Source: Rhodococcus_G sp042879035 (GTDB lineage Bacteria; Actinomycetota; Actinomycetes; Mycobacteriales; Mycobacteriaceae). Taken from it: a stretch of 64,000 nt of DNA. The notes beneath the pieces were generated by a model. That model had not been told where the DNA came from. It ran no database searches and worked only from the letters and a program-made list of their open reading frames with translations. The position numbers and the translations under genes are program-made. The stretch lies in contig NZ_JBIAOU010000007.1 of the NCBI RefSeq assembly GCF_042879035.1, positions 190,509-254,508 of the forward strand. The letters are read 5' to 3'. Below, in pieces: positions 1-7,747 of this stretch (the stretch's first letter is position 1; every line of letters starts with the position of its first letter).

Positions 1-253
1 CCACCGGACGAACCAGGAAGCCGACCGCGAAGGTGCCCACCGCCTGGAGCGTGCCGAGCAACGGACTCGACCCGCCGAAGAAGACACTGGCGAAGACCAC
101 CGAGGCGGCCGAGGCGTAGAGGCTGAAGTCGTAGTACTCGAGCAGTGTTCCGACGAACGCCGCGCGGCTGGCGCGTTTCGACTCGGCGGACGATCTCGTC
201 CCCTCTGCGGGTGGCGACGCCGGTTCGGCGGGTGACGGCTTGGACTCGGTCAT
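1..253 (-). CDS. MHS-family MFS transporter, N-terminal part (runs off the window)
   Basis: The 84 N-terminal residues of a major-facilitator transporter are present; the rest lies left of the window. After a Pro/Ser/Glu-rich cytoplasmic tail of about 30 residues comes FVGTLLEYYDFSLYA, the usual opening of TM1 in metabolite:H+ symporters (ProP/ShiA-type), then a second hydrophobic stretch ending near GFLVRPV. These carriers import organic acids or osmolytes by proton symport; the substrate cannot be read from this fragment. The ATG at 253 is the only good start. The 17-bp dyad shared with five other promoters of the island lies 67 bp upstream, so this carrier probably serves the same catabolic regulon (inference). 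Confidence 0.8.
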   Translation of the reverse strand, partial: MTESKPSPAEPASPPAEGTRSSAESKRASRAAFVGTLLEYYDFSLYASAASVVFASVFFGGSSPLLGTLQAVGTFAVGFLVRPV

Positions 254-319
254 GCACACCTCGTCGTGTGTGGGCCGGGCGGAGAGCGCCCGGAGCGGCC
301 TGTGATGCACGACACGCTA

Positions 320-336
320 ACCGATAGTCTTTAGGT
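320..336. promoter_or_regulatory. Shared 17-bp dyad operator, copy A
   Basis: ACCGATAGTCTTTAGGT fits ACC-N11-GGT. It lies in the promoter region of the MHS transporter on the minus strand. Copies of the same spacing and core sit at 7683, 11228, 18434, 29695 and 33731. The repetition and placement are seen in the sequence; binding by the TetR protein encoded at 33775 is inferred. Confidence 0.6.
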
Positions 337-414
337 TTGTCTACCGAACGGCTCGCTGACCGAAATCGGCCAAATGCATGCATTGACCACGTATTTCGTG
401 TGCAGGCCGGCAAT

Positions 415-1674
415 CTAGCCCTGGCAGGCCGGGCTTCCCGGGAACGCGGGCACGCCGAACCGGCACCCGACGTCGGTGACCGCGTTCAGCCGCTCGACGG
501 GGTTCCGGTGCTGCAGGGCGGGCAGCAGCCCGTCCACGAGCAGCGCGGACTTGTTCTCCGGCACCAGGGAATCGGCATCGAGAGTGCCACGGACGCGGGC
601 GAATTCGATGAGCTCGTCGTAGACCGTCGACAGTGCCGCCGCGGTGGTCCGGTCCTCCGGATCGAGCGAGGCGAAGTCGACACCGGTCTCGTATTCGTGA
701 CGGACGGCGTGGGGACCCTGATCGCAGGTCGGTGTGTTCAGGTCGATGCGGAACTCCGGCCGCTCCGGTGACGGCGCGGTGACCGTGCCGGCGTCGGTGC
801 ACGCGTGGTGGGAAATCCGGTCGGCGAGCGCGTGAATGTAGATGCCGATCCTGGCGTTCCACGACTGCGGCCCCACCCAGGAGTCGAACTGCGACGACAG
901 CACGCCACCGGAGATGACCTGCTGCCCAGTCACATTGGTGAACGGAATGGCGATCGGGGTCTCCACACTGTACGTGCCGTTGATCGGTGTGGGCTGCGGG
1001 TCGTCGAAACACTCGGTGCCGGTGGCGTAGTCGCCGGCGGCCGTGCGGTTGGTGAAGCCTCCGGTGCACAGCGGGGCGCCGCTGCCGGGGCCGGCCATCG
1101 CCCACGTCCGCACATGGGTGAGCATCACCTCGTGGGCGGGATCGTCCACGTCGGGACGCAACCCGTCGGGCTCGGGGTCGCGTGGCCCGCGCATCGTCGG
1201 CAGGAAGTGGAACAGGAACCCGCCCGTCGCGAAATGGGTCCGCACGAGGCCACTGATGTCCGCGGTGGTCAGGGCGGCGGCGTCGGCAACCGGCTCACCG
1301 TCGACGTCACGTGGGGCGAAGGTACCGAGGTCGGTCGCCTCGTCGTAGGCCGCGATCCAGTAGGCGTCGCGCTCGGAGAAGCCGACGGTGCGGGCGATGA
1401 TGTACGTCGAGTCGGAGTGCACGAGGCTGCGCCCGCCGAGGGGCTGACGCAGCGTGTACCCGTAGCGGACGAACGCCTCGAGGCCGCACAGCGCCCCGTT
1501 CGGGTCGTCGAGCGGGCACGGAGGCGGCAGGGGTGCGCAGCTGTGCGGTGGCGCGCCGCCGGGCGTGTAGCAGATGTCCTCGGCGAAACCGTGCGCCTGT
1601 GGCGGCGCGAGGGCGAACGTCGCGCCGACCAACGTCAGCATCACCGTGGCCAATCTCCGAATGTGTCCATTCAT
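415..1674 (-). CDS. Secreted protein of unknown function with His-rich helical motif
   Basis: A 419-residue protein that I do not recognise by name. The N-terminus MNGHIRRLATVMLTLVGA followed by APPQAHG is a clear Sec signal peptide with an AxG-type cleavage site near residue 29, so the start at 1674 is preferred over in-frame upstream starts. The mature part has several Cys residues (probable disulfides), a motif YWIAAYDEATD and later IYIHALADRISHHAC. His/Asp-rich helices like these occur in helical zinc phospholipase-C/nuclease-like proteins and in DUF6765-type proteins; that link is only an inference. It stands alone: none of the shared 17-bp dyads precedes it. Codon use matches its neighbours. 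Confidence 0.7.
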   Translation of the reverse strand: MNGHIRRLATVMLTLVGATFALAPPQAHGFAEDICYTPGGAPPHSCAPLPPPCPLDDPNGALCGLEAFVRYGYTLRQPLGGRSLVHSDSTYIIARTVGFSERDAYWIAAYDEATDLGTFAPRDVDGEPVADAAALTTADISGLVRTHFATGGFLFHFLPTMRGPRDPEPDGLRPDVDDPAHEVMLTHVRTWAMAGPGSGAPLCTGGFTNRTAAGDYATGTECFDDPQPTPINGTYSVETPIAIPFTNVTGQQVISGGVLSSQFDSWVGPQSWNARIGIYIHALADRISHHACTDAGTVTAPSPERPEFRIDLNTPTCDQGPHAVRHEYETGVDFASLDPEDRTTAAALSTVYDELIEFARVRGTLDADSLVPENKSALLVDGLLPALQHRNPVERLNAVTDVGCRFGVPAFPGSPACQG

Positions 1675-1780
1675 CGACGAGCGCCTCTCCGGTCGCCAGC
1701 GTTCGTCCACCGTAACACCGGTGCCACACCGGCGAGGGCGGTTTCCGCAGGTCGTGCCGCTGCACCCGTCGTCCCGCGAG

Positions 1781-4189
1781 CTACCCGGCCGCCACCTCCC
1801 GTGCCAGAGCCGGATCGCCGACGGGCGGTTGCAGCACCCCGGAGCGCACCAGCTCGTCGATCTCGGCGTCGTCGAGGCCGAGGAGTTCGGCGCAGATCTG
1901 TCGGGTCTGTTCCCCGGCGAGCGGCGCCTGCAGGGCCGGCGGGTCGGCGATCTCACCGAACACCGCGACGCGGGCGGTGGCGGGCAGGTCCGCCGGCAGC
2001 AGCTCGTGCCCGATCGTCGTGTAGGTGCGTCGCGCGGTCAGGTGCGGGTCGGTGAGCAGCTGCGGCAGCCTCAGCATCGCCCCGGCGGGCACACCGGCCG
2101 CCTGCAGCGTGGCCGCCGCCTCCTGCGGGTCACGATCGCGCAGCCACCCCGCTACGACGGCGTCCGCCTCGGCGCGGTACGCGATCCGCTGCGGCGCGGT
2201 GGCGAACCTGCTGTCCCCCACCAGGTCCGGTCGATCGAGGACGTCGCACAGCGCCGCCCACTCCTCGTCGTCTCGGACGGTGACGACGCACCACTCGTCG
2301 TCGCCTGCGCACGGGTACACCCCGCTCGGCGCCGCGTACGGGTCGCTGTTCCCGGGAACGGTGACCGTCCCCGGCCGCAGGCCCTCGGTGACGAGCTGCA
2401 CCCCGAGCTGCACCAGCGCCGTATCGGCCTGGGCCACTTCGAGGTTGGTGCCGCGACCGGTCCGGCGGCGGTCGACCAGCGCCGCGAGGACAGCGATCGC
2501 CGCGACGTGAGCGGCGATGTGGTCCGGGTAGACGGTCTGCCCGTCGCACAGCAGTTCCGCGTTGTCCGGGTACCGCCACAGCGCCGACACCCCGCACGAC
2601 GCGCGCACCAGGGGGCCGTAGCCGAGCCGGGTGCGCCACGGCCCGGTGCTGCCGAACGAACTGGACTCCGACACCACGATCCGCGGGTTGATCTCCGCGA
2701 GGCTCTCGTAGGAGAAGCCCATCGACGCCAGGGTTCCCGGCTTGAAGTTGGCGAGCACGACGTCGGCGTCGGCGACGAGGCGCCGGAACAGATCGGCGCC
2801 CTCCGAGCTGCGCAGGTCGATCCCGAGGCTGCGCTTGTTGCGGTGGCCCCACGCGACCGACGCCGCCAGCGCCGCACCGCGTTTGGACTGGCGCAGCCCG
2901 TCCGGGAAGTTCGCGTTCTCGATCTTGATCACGTCGGCGCCGTAATCCGCGAACTGGCGGCTGAGCTCGGCACCGAAGACGATCACGCCGAGGTCGAGCA
3001 CCCGCAGCCCGGCCAGCGGCGTGTCCGACGGGTTCCCCGTAGCGGCGACGGTGTCCCGCGGTGCAAACGTCAGATCGTTGTGCTCGCCGGGTTGCGGTGC
3101 CCGCGTGCGGATCCCGGCCCGCTCGCCACCGACGCTGACGTAGCCCGACGGCACCCGGGCCAGCAGGCCGGGCGCGATCTCCGTGTCGACGAGCGAACCG
3201 GACTCCGCGAAGTGCTCGGTGCCGAGAACCTCGGACAGGGTGTGGACCCCGCCGACCGGGACGCCCCGGCGCGCGCCCTCCGCCACCAGCTCGGCCTGAG
3301 TGTGCGTCGAGAACAGCTCCTCGATCAGGGGATGCAGGATGTCCGCGTCGGCGAACCGGGCAGGGATGGTGTCGTACTTCGGGTCCGCGAACTCCTCCGG
3401 CTCGCCGAGCCAGGTGAACATGCCGCGCCACTGCCGCTTGGCGAGCAGACAGATCCGGACGTGGCCGTCCTTGCAGGGGAAGACAGGGTAGAAGTTGGCG
3501 GCGTTCGGCCGGCCTCGCGGGAAGTCCTCGGACCGTCCCGCCGCCGCGGATCCCTGGGCCCCGAAGCCCGGGTCGAAGCCGTGCACGATCGCCTCGAACG
3601 CGGACAGGTCGACGGTGTCGCCGCGCCCGCTGGCGAGCCGGCGGTGGTACGCCAGCAGCGCGGCCCACGCGACGTGGGCGCCGACGGACTCCTCGACCAG
3701 ACCGGCCGGAGGCAGCAGCGGCGCGGCGCCGGGCGCCCCGGACCGGGACAGGACGCCGGAGAGTCCGTACAGCACCGGCTCGGTGGCGATCCAGTCCCGG
3801 TACGGCCCGGTCCGACCGAAACCGGTGACCGACAGCCACACCAGTTCCGGTGCCACGGCGCGGATCTCGTCCGGACCGACGCCGCGCTCGGCGAGCCACC
3901 CGGGCCGGTGCGACTCGATCAGGATGTCCGCCCCGACGGCGAGGTCCCGCAGCCGGGCCCGGCCTGCGTCGGTGTCCAGGTCGAGGGTGATGCCGAGTTT
4001 GTTGGCGTTGCGCAGCGCGAACGGGATGCTGACGCCGTCGACGACCGGTTGGGTTGCCCGCGAGCGTGATCCACCGGGGAGTTCGATGCGGATCACCTCG
4101 GCGCCGAGGTCGGCGAGGTAGCGGCCACCGGATTCGCCGAGGCCGTCGGTGAGGTCCAGGACGCGGACGCCGTGCAGCGGAAGAGTCAT
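1781..4189 (-). CDS. Tandem-fused family III (CaiB/BaiF) CoA-transferase
   Basis: At 802 residues it is twice the usual CaiB length, because two complete family III CoA-transferase modules are joined. The first starts at LHGVRVLDLTDGLGES and DLGAEVIRIE; the second starts near residue 400 with LAGLRVLDLGVIVFGAEL and DYGADVIKIENANFPDG. Family III enzymes move CoA between carboxylic acids through an aspartyl-CoA intermediate. Normal members are intertwined dimers, so this may be a single-chain pseudo-dimer. The ATG at 4189 has GGAG seven bases upstream; another ATG two codons earlier (4195) is too close to it. It is the last gene of the operon that begins at 7617, 26 bp after the aldehyde dehydrogenase. 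Confidence 0.88.
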   Translation of the reverse strand: MTLPLHGVRVLDLTDGLGESGGRYLADLGAEVIRIELPGGSRSRATQPVVDGVSIPFALRNANKLGITLDLDTDAGRARLRDLAVGADILIESHRPGWLAERGVGPDEIRAVAPELVWLSVTGFGRTGPYRDWIATEPVLYGLSGVLSRSGAPGAAPLLPPAGLVEESVGAHVAWAALLAYHRRLASGRGDTVDLSAFEAIVHGFDPGFGAQGSAAAGRSEDFPRGRPNAANFYPVFPCKDGHVRICLLAKRQWRGMFTWLGEPEEFADPKYDTIPARFADADILHPLIEELFSTHTQAELVAEGARRGVPVGGVHTLSEVLGTEHFAESGSLVDTEIAPGLLARVPSGYVSVGGERAGIRTRAPQPGEHNDLTFAPRDTVAATGNPSDTPLAGLRVLDLGVIVFGAELSRQFADYGADVIKIENANFPDGLRQSKRGAALAASVAWGHRNKRSLGIDLRSSEGADLFRRLVADADVVLANFKPGTLASMGFSYESLAEINPRIVVSESSSFGSTGPWRTRLGYGPLVRASCGVSALWRYPDNAELLCDGQTVYPDHIAAHVAAIAVLAALVDRRRTGRGTNLEVAQADTALVQLGVQLVTEGLRPGTVTVPGNSDPYAAPSGVYPCAGDDEWCVVTVRDDEEWAALCDVLDRPDLVGDSRFATAPQRIAYRAEADAVVAGWLRDRDPQEAAATLQAAGVPAGAMLRLPQLLTDPHLTARRTYTTIGHELLPADLPATARVAVFGEIADPPALQAPLAGEQTRQICAELLGLDDAEIDELVRSGVLQPPVGDPALAREVAAG

Positions 4190-4215
4190 CGACATGCTCC
4201 GTTCGAGCGGGGTTT

Positions 4216-5655
4216 CTAGCGGAAGTAGACGGATTTCGCGCTGTAGTACGGCGCGAGGCCCTCGGGTCCCAGTTCGCGGCCGAGCCCGGACGCCTTGACG
4301 CCTCCGAAGGGCGCCGCGAGGTCGAGGAGGTAGTGGTTCACGCCGACCGTGCCGCTGTGGATGCGGTCGGCGATCGCGAGGCCGCGGTCCTCGTCGGTGG
4401 TCCACACGGTGCCGCCGAGGCCGTACTCGGAGTCGTTGGCGATCGCGATCGCCTCGTCCTCGTCGCCGTAGGGGGTGATGGTCAGGACCGGGCCGAAGAT
4501 CTCCTCCTGCGCGATGCGCGCGGCGTTGTCGACACCCTCGAAGACGGTCGGTGCGACGTACCAGCCCGCGGGCTGGTCGGCGGGTGCGCCGCCGCCGGTG
4601 GTGACGCGGTACCCGTCGCCACGGCCCGATTCGATGTAGCCGAGCACCCGCTCGCGCTGGGCAGCGCTGACCAGCGGACCGATCTGCGTGGCCCTGTCGA
4701 GCGGGTCACCGATCCGCAGGGCGCGCACCGTCTCGGTGACCGCGTCGACGACCTCGGTGTACCGGCTGCGGGGCGCGAGGATCCGGGTGCTGGCGTGGCA
4801 CGTCTGGCCGTTGTTCACCAGCGACACCTCGAGCAGGTTCGCGGCGAACACGTCGAGGTCGGCGTCCGCCGCGACGATGGCGGCGGACTTGCCGCCCAGT
4901 TCCAGGGTGACGGGACGCAGCAGCCGCCCGCAGACCTCGCCGATGGCGCGGCCCGCCGGGGTGGAGCCGGTGAACGCCACCTTGTCCACACCCGGATGCT
5001 CCACGAGATACGCACTGACCTCGCGGCCCGCGGGCACCACGTTCAGCACACCGGCCGGCAGCCCCGCCTCGACTGCCGCGTCCGCAAACACGAAGGCGTC
5101 CAGCGCGGTTTCCGGCGCCGGCTTGAGCACGACCGTGCACCCGGCGGCGAGCGCGGGCGCGATCTTCATCGCCGCCAGGGACTGCGGGTAGTTCCACGGG
5201 GTGATCGCGGCGACGACCCCGACCGGCTCGCGGCGCACCACCGTCCGACCGCCGAGGGCCGTCGGACGTACGTCCTCCGACTCCTGCGAGCGGATCAGGT
5301 CGGCGTAGTACTTCAGCATCAGCCCCGGGGCGTAGCCGTTGACGCCGACCGACAGGGCGACGGGCATGCCGTTCTCGCGGCTGGTGAGCACCGCGGTCTG
5401 CTTGGCACGCGCCTTCAGTGCGGCCGCGAACCGGTCGAGGTGGTCGGCGCGCTCGGAGGCGCTCAGTGCTCGCCAGGACACCAGGGCCCGGCGGGCGGCC
5501 GCGACCGCGGCGTCGACGTCGGCGTTCTGCGCGAGCGCGGTGGTGCCGAGCACCTTCTCGGTCGCGGCCTCGATCACGTCGTAGGTGGAATCGCTTGTCG
5601 GGATTACCCACTCGCCGTCGACGAACAGGGTGCGCCGGTCCAGGGTGATGTCCAT
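4216..5655 (-). CDS. NAD(P)-dependent aldehyde dehydrogenase
   Basis: A full-length ALDH-superfamily enzyme of 479 residues. It has the ITPWNYP cofactor-binding motif, LELGGKSA with the general-base Glu, the catalytic Cys in NNGQTCHAST, and the C-terminal EEIFGPVL and APFGGVKASGLGRE signatures. It oxidises an aldehyde to the carboxylate in the cytosol. Within this operon it would suit an aldehyde released by the adjacent thiolase/DUF35 pair if that pair acts as a retro-aldolase (inference). AAGGA lies about seven bases before the ATG. It sits 23 bp after the thiolase-like gene and 26 bp before the CoA-transferase, so all are probably on one mRNA. Confidence 0.92.
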   Translation of the reverse strand: MDITLDRRTLFVDGEWVIPTSDSTYDVIEAATEKVLGTTALAQNADVDAAVAAARRALVSWRALSASERADHLDRFAAALKARAKQTAVLTSRENGMPVALSVGVNGYAPGLMLKYYADLIRSQESEDVRPTALGGRTVVRREPVGVVAAITPWNYPQSLAAMKIAPALAAGCTVVLKPAPETALDAFVFADAAVEAGLPAGVLNVVPAGREVSAYLVEHPGVDKVAFTGSTPAGRAIGEVCGRLLRPVTLELGGKSAAIVAADADLDVFAANLLEVSLVNNGQTCHASTRILAPRSRYTEVVDAVTETVRALRIGDPLDRATQIGPLVSAAQRERVLGYIESGRGDGYRVTTGGGAPADQPAGWYVAPTVFEGVDNAARIAQEEIFGPVLTITPYGDEDEAIAIANDSEYGLGGTVWTTDEDRGLAIADRIHSGTVGVNHYLLDLAAPFGGVKASGLGRELGPEGLAPYYSAKSVYFR

Positions 5656-5678
5656 GTCGGTCCTTGTCGGTGGGTCTT

Positions 5679-6863
5679 CTACAGGGTGTCTTCGTGGCCG
5701 AACAGCGTCGAGCTGACGACCGGCGCCATCGGACCGCCGATGAACAGCGACGTGCGCGCTCCCACAACGGGGTTGGTGGAGGTGCCGCGGATCTGCCGGA
5801 CCGCCTCGACGGCGAGGCCCATGCCGTTGACGAACGAGTCGGCGATGTTGCCGCCGCTGGTGTTGACGGGCAGCTTGCCGACGCCCGCCGTCAGGTTGTC
5901 GACGGTGAGGACCCCACCCGCGGCGGGGCCGGTGGGCACGAGCCCGTGGTCGATGAGGGCCGCGACGGCCGGTCCGCTGAAGTTCTCGTAGACCTGCACG
6001 ACATCCACGTCGTCCGGGCCGAGACGCGCTGCGGTCCAGAGCCGTTCGGCAACACCGGGGCGTCCCGAACGGCCCGCGAACCCGGCGGTGGTGTAGAGGT
6101 CGTCGTTGTCGATGATCGACGAGTAGCCGCCGGGGGCACCCTGCGCGCCGGCGAGCACGTAGGCGGCGTCGGGGCGCATGCTCTTCGCCCGCTCGGCGGA
6201 GACCAGGACCAGCGCCACGGCACCGTCGCTCTCCCGCGAGCAGTCGAACAGGTGGAACGGTTCGGTGATCATCCGGGAGGCGTCGTACGTCGCCTCGTCG
6301 AGCGGCCTGCCGTAGCCGGCGGCGGTGGGGTTGTTCTGCGCGTGCCGGTACGCGGCGAGCACCAGTGCCCGCATCGCCTCGCGGGGCACCCCGTCGTGCT
6401 CGAGCAGCCGCTGCGTGCGCAGGGCACACACCTGTGCGGGCGACCCGACGCCGTGCGCGAGGTAGTGCGGTCCGTAGAAGTACTTGGCGTACCCGAGGCG
6501 TCCGGTGTCCTCCTGTGCCATCGAGCGGTAGACGACGACGCACTCCGCCTGGCCCGCGGCGATCGCGACGGAGGCGTTGTTGACGGCGGCGGCGACGGTG
6601 CCGCCGCCCCCACCCCACATCATGTTCGACCAGCGCACGTCGTCGACGCCGAGGGCGCCGCCGATGATCGCGCCGTCGTGTCCGCCGCCCGCGTAGGAGA
6701 CGAAGCCGTCGAGCTCGCGCGGGGAGATGCCCGCGTCGGTGCACGCGGCGACGATGGCCTCGAGCGTCATCCGCAGCTCGCCGTGCGGCGCCTCACCGCG
6801 CTTGTAGTGCAACTCGGAGACACCGACGACGGCGGCCGCTCCACGCATCGAGATCCCGGTCAT
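5679..6863 (-). CDS. Thiolase-like protein lacking the nucleophilic Cys, probable DUF35-partnered aldolase
   Basis: A 394-residue SCP-x/lipid-transfer-type thiolase-fold protein. Where thiolases carry the acylated Cys (C-x-S/T-G), this one reads MMWGGGGGTVAAAVNNAS, with no Cys. It does have VDVVQVYENFSGP, resembling the YDGFS segment of the steroid side-chain aldolase Ltp2, and NTSGGNIADSFVNGMG near the C-terminus. Ltp2-type proteins pair with a DUF35 subunit and cleave beta-hydroxyacyl-CoAs retro-aldolically. Here the DUF35 gene overlaps by ATGA directly upstream, so a two-subunit aldolase is the best guess. AAGGAG seven bases before the ATG fixes the start. General annotation pipelines would call it acetyl-CoA acetyltransferase. 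Confidence 0.85.
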   Translation of the reverse strand: MTGISMRGAAAVVGVSELHYKRGEAPHGELRMTLEAIVAACTDAGISPRELDGFVSYAGGGHDGAIIGGALGVDDVRWSNMMWGGGGGTVAAAVNNASVAIAAGQAECVVVYRSMAQEDTGRLGYAKYFYGPHYLAHGVGSPAQVCALRTQRLLEHDGVPREAMRALVLAAYRHAQNNPTAAGYGRPLDEATYDASRMITEPFHLFDCSRESDGAVALVLVSAERAKSMRPDAAYVLAGAQGAPGGYSSIIDNDDLYTTAGFAGRSGRPGVAERLWTAARLGPDDVDVVQVYENFSGPAVAALIDHGLVPTGPAAGGVLTVDNLTAGVGKLPVNTSGGNIADSFVNGMGLAVEAVRQIRGTSTNPVVGARTSLFIGGPMAPVVSSTLFGHEDTL

Positions 6864-7306
6864 GCCTGTGCTCCTTCGCGTCGACGCCACCGCAGCAGCG
6901 GCCATGTCGCGCCCTCGTCGAGTTCGATGTGCCCGACCACCGGGTCGCCGATCCGGATGTCCGTGTCGTCTCCGGTGAGAATGCCGAGGACCCTGCGGTT
7001 TCCGGCTCCCGGGAGTTCGACGAGGACCGTGACGTAGGGAACCCGGTCGGCGAGTTCGGTGATGAACGGGTAGTGGCTGCGCGCCCAGCTGTACACGGTG
7101 CCGACCGCCTCGACTGTCTCCCATCCGGGGTCGAAGGTGTGGCAGTGGCCGCAGATCCACTGCGGGCCCCAGATCCACTCGGCGCAGCTCCCGCAGCGCT
7201 GCAGCCGCAGTTCGCCGGCGAGCAGGCCGTCCCAGTACGGCTGGTCGAGCCCGTCTACGGCTGGGCCCCACGGGAATTCGCGTACAGTTGCAGCGTCGGC
7301 GCTCAT
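6860..7306 (-). CDS. DUF35 zinc-ribbon/OB-fold protein, partner of the thiolase-like protein
   Basis: 148 residues with an N-terminal helical region (DGLDQPYWDGLLAGELRLQRC), a rubredoxin-like zinc ribbon with two Cys-x2-Cys pairs (CGSC and CGHC), and an OB-fold C-terminal half (GTVYSWARSHYP, VTVLVELPG). DUF35 proteins bind acyl-CoA and pair with thiolase-like partners in hydratase or aldolase complexes such as ChsH2-Ltp2. Its stop and the next gene's start overlap (ATGA), and its own start overlaps the preceding SnoaL-like gene in the same way. The three are therefore translationally coupled and very likely made in fixed ratio. Confidence 0.9.
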   Translation of the reverse strand: MSADAATVREFPWGPAVDGLDQPYWDGLLAGELRLQRCGSCAEWIWGPQWICGHCHTFDPGWETVEAVGTVYSWARSHYPFITELADRVPYVTVLVELPGAGNRRVLGILTGDDTDIRIGDPVVGHIELDEGATWPLLRWRRREGAQA

Positions 7307-7617
7307 GCGGACGCCCCGGGCACCGGGAAGTTCTCCAGCGCCGCGGCCTTCCACTGCCCGTCGCGGAGCTCCCAGATCGACCGGAGCCCGATGACACCCT
7401 CGGGGGTGTCGTAGACCGTCTCGCCGATCTGCCGGTCGCCCTCGAGACGCACGTCCTTTATCTCGAAGGCGTTGACGGTGCCGCGCGGTACCGAGACTCC
7501 GTCGAAGACGGCAGGGATGTTCTCCCGCACCATGTCGGCGATGGCCGCCTTCATGTTTCCGGACACGACGTACCCCACGTGACGCTCGTACAACGTCCGA
7601 AAGTCTTCTGCCGACAT
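7303..7617 (-). CDS. SnoaL-like/NTF2-fold small protein
   Basis: A 104-residue protein with the size and pattern of SnoaL/ketosteroid-isomerase-type NTF2 folds: N-terminal helices (FRTLYERHVGYVVSGNMKAAI), then beta strands ending in SIWELRDGQWKAAALENF. Members include isomerases, dehydratases and non-catalytic subunits that bind hydrophobic ligands. No specific reaction can be assigned. It is the first gene of the operon. AAGGAG precedes the ATG, and the shared 17-bp dyad lies 66 bp upstream. The coupling with DUF35 and thiolase-like genes suggests it acts on the same CoA-ester intermediate. Confidence 0.75.
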   Translation of the reverse strand: MSAEDFRTLYERHVGYVVSGNMKAAIADMVRENIPAVFDGVSVPRGTVNAFEIKDVRLEGDRQIGETVYDTPEGVIGLRSIWELRDGQWKAAALENFPVPGASA

Positions 7618-7682
7618 TCGATTCTCCTTGATCCACGGGCGCCCTGGGCGCCGGCTCGGCGCGCTGCGCCGGTCTGCGATTT

Positions 7683-7699
7683 ACCTTATGCCTTTAGGT
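7683..7699. promoter_or_regulatory. Shared 17-bp dyad operator, copy B
   Basis: ACCTTATGCCTTTAGGT, extended to TACCT/AGGTA perfect 5-bp arms, lies upstream of the SnoaL-DUF35-thiolase-ALDH-CoA-transferase operon. It is one of six copies of ACC-N11-GGT with a nearly constant core. Confidence 0.62.
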
Positions 7700-7747
7700 A
7701 TTGGTGCGTCAACGGTCGCGGGCACCTTGGTGGCGTGCGGGTCGGGC

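Noticed and set aside
1574..4069. An 831-codon open frame on the plus strand opposite the fused CoA-transferase
   Set aside because: It is an antisense by-product of high GC3; the opposite strand encodes a clear CaiB-family protein and this frame has no domain-like motif or ribosome site.
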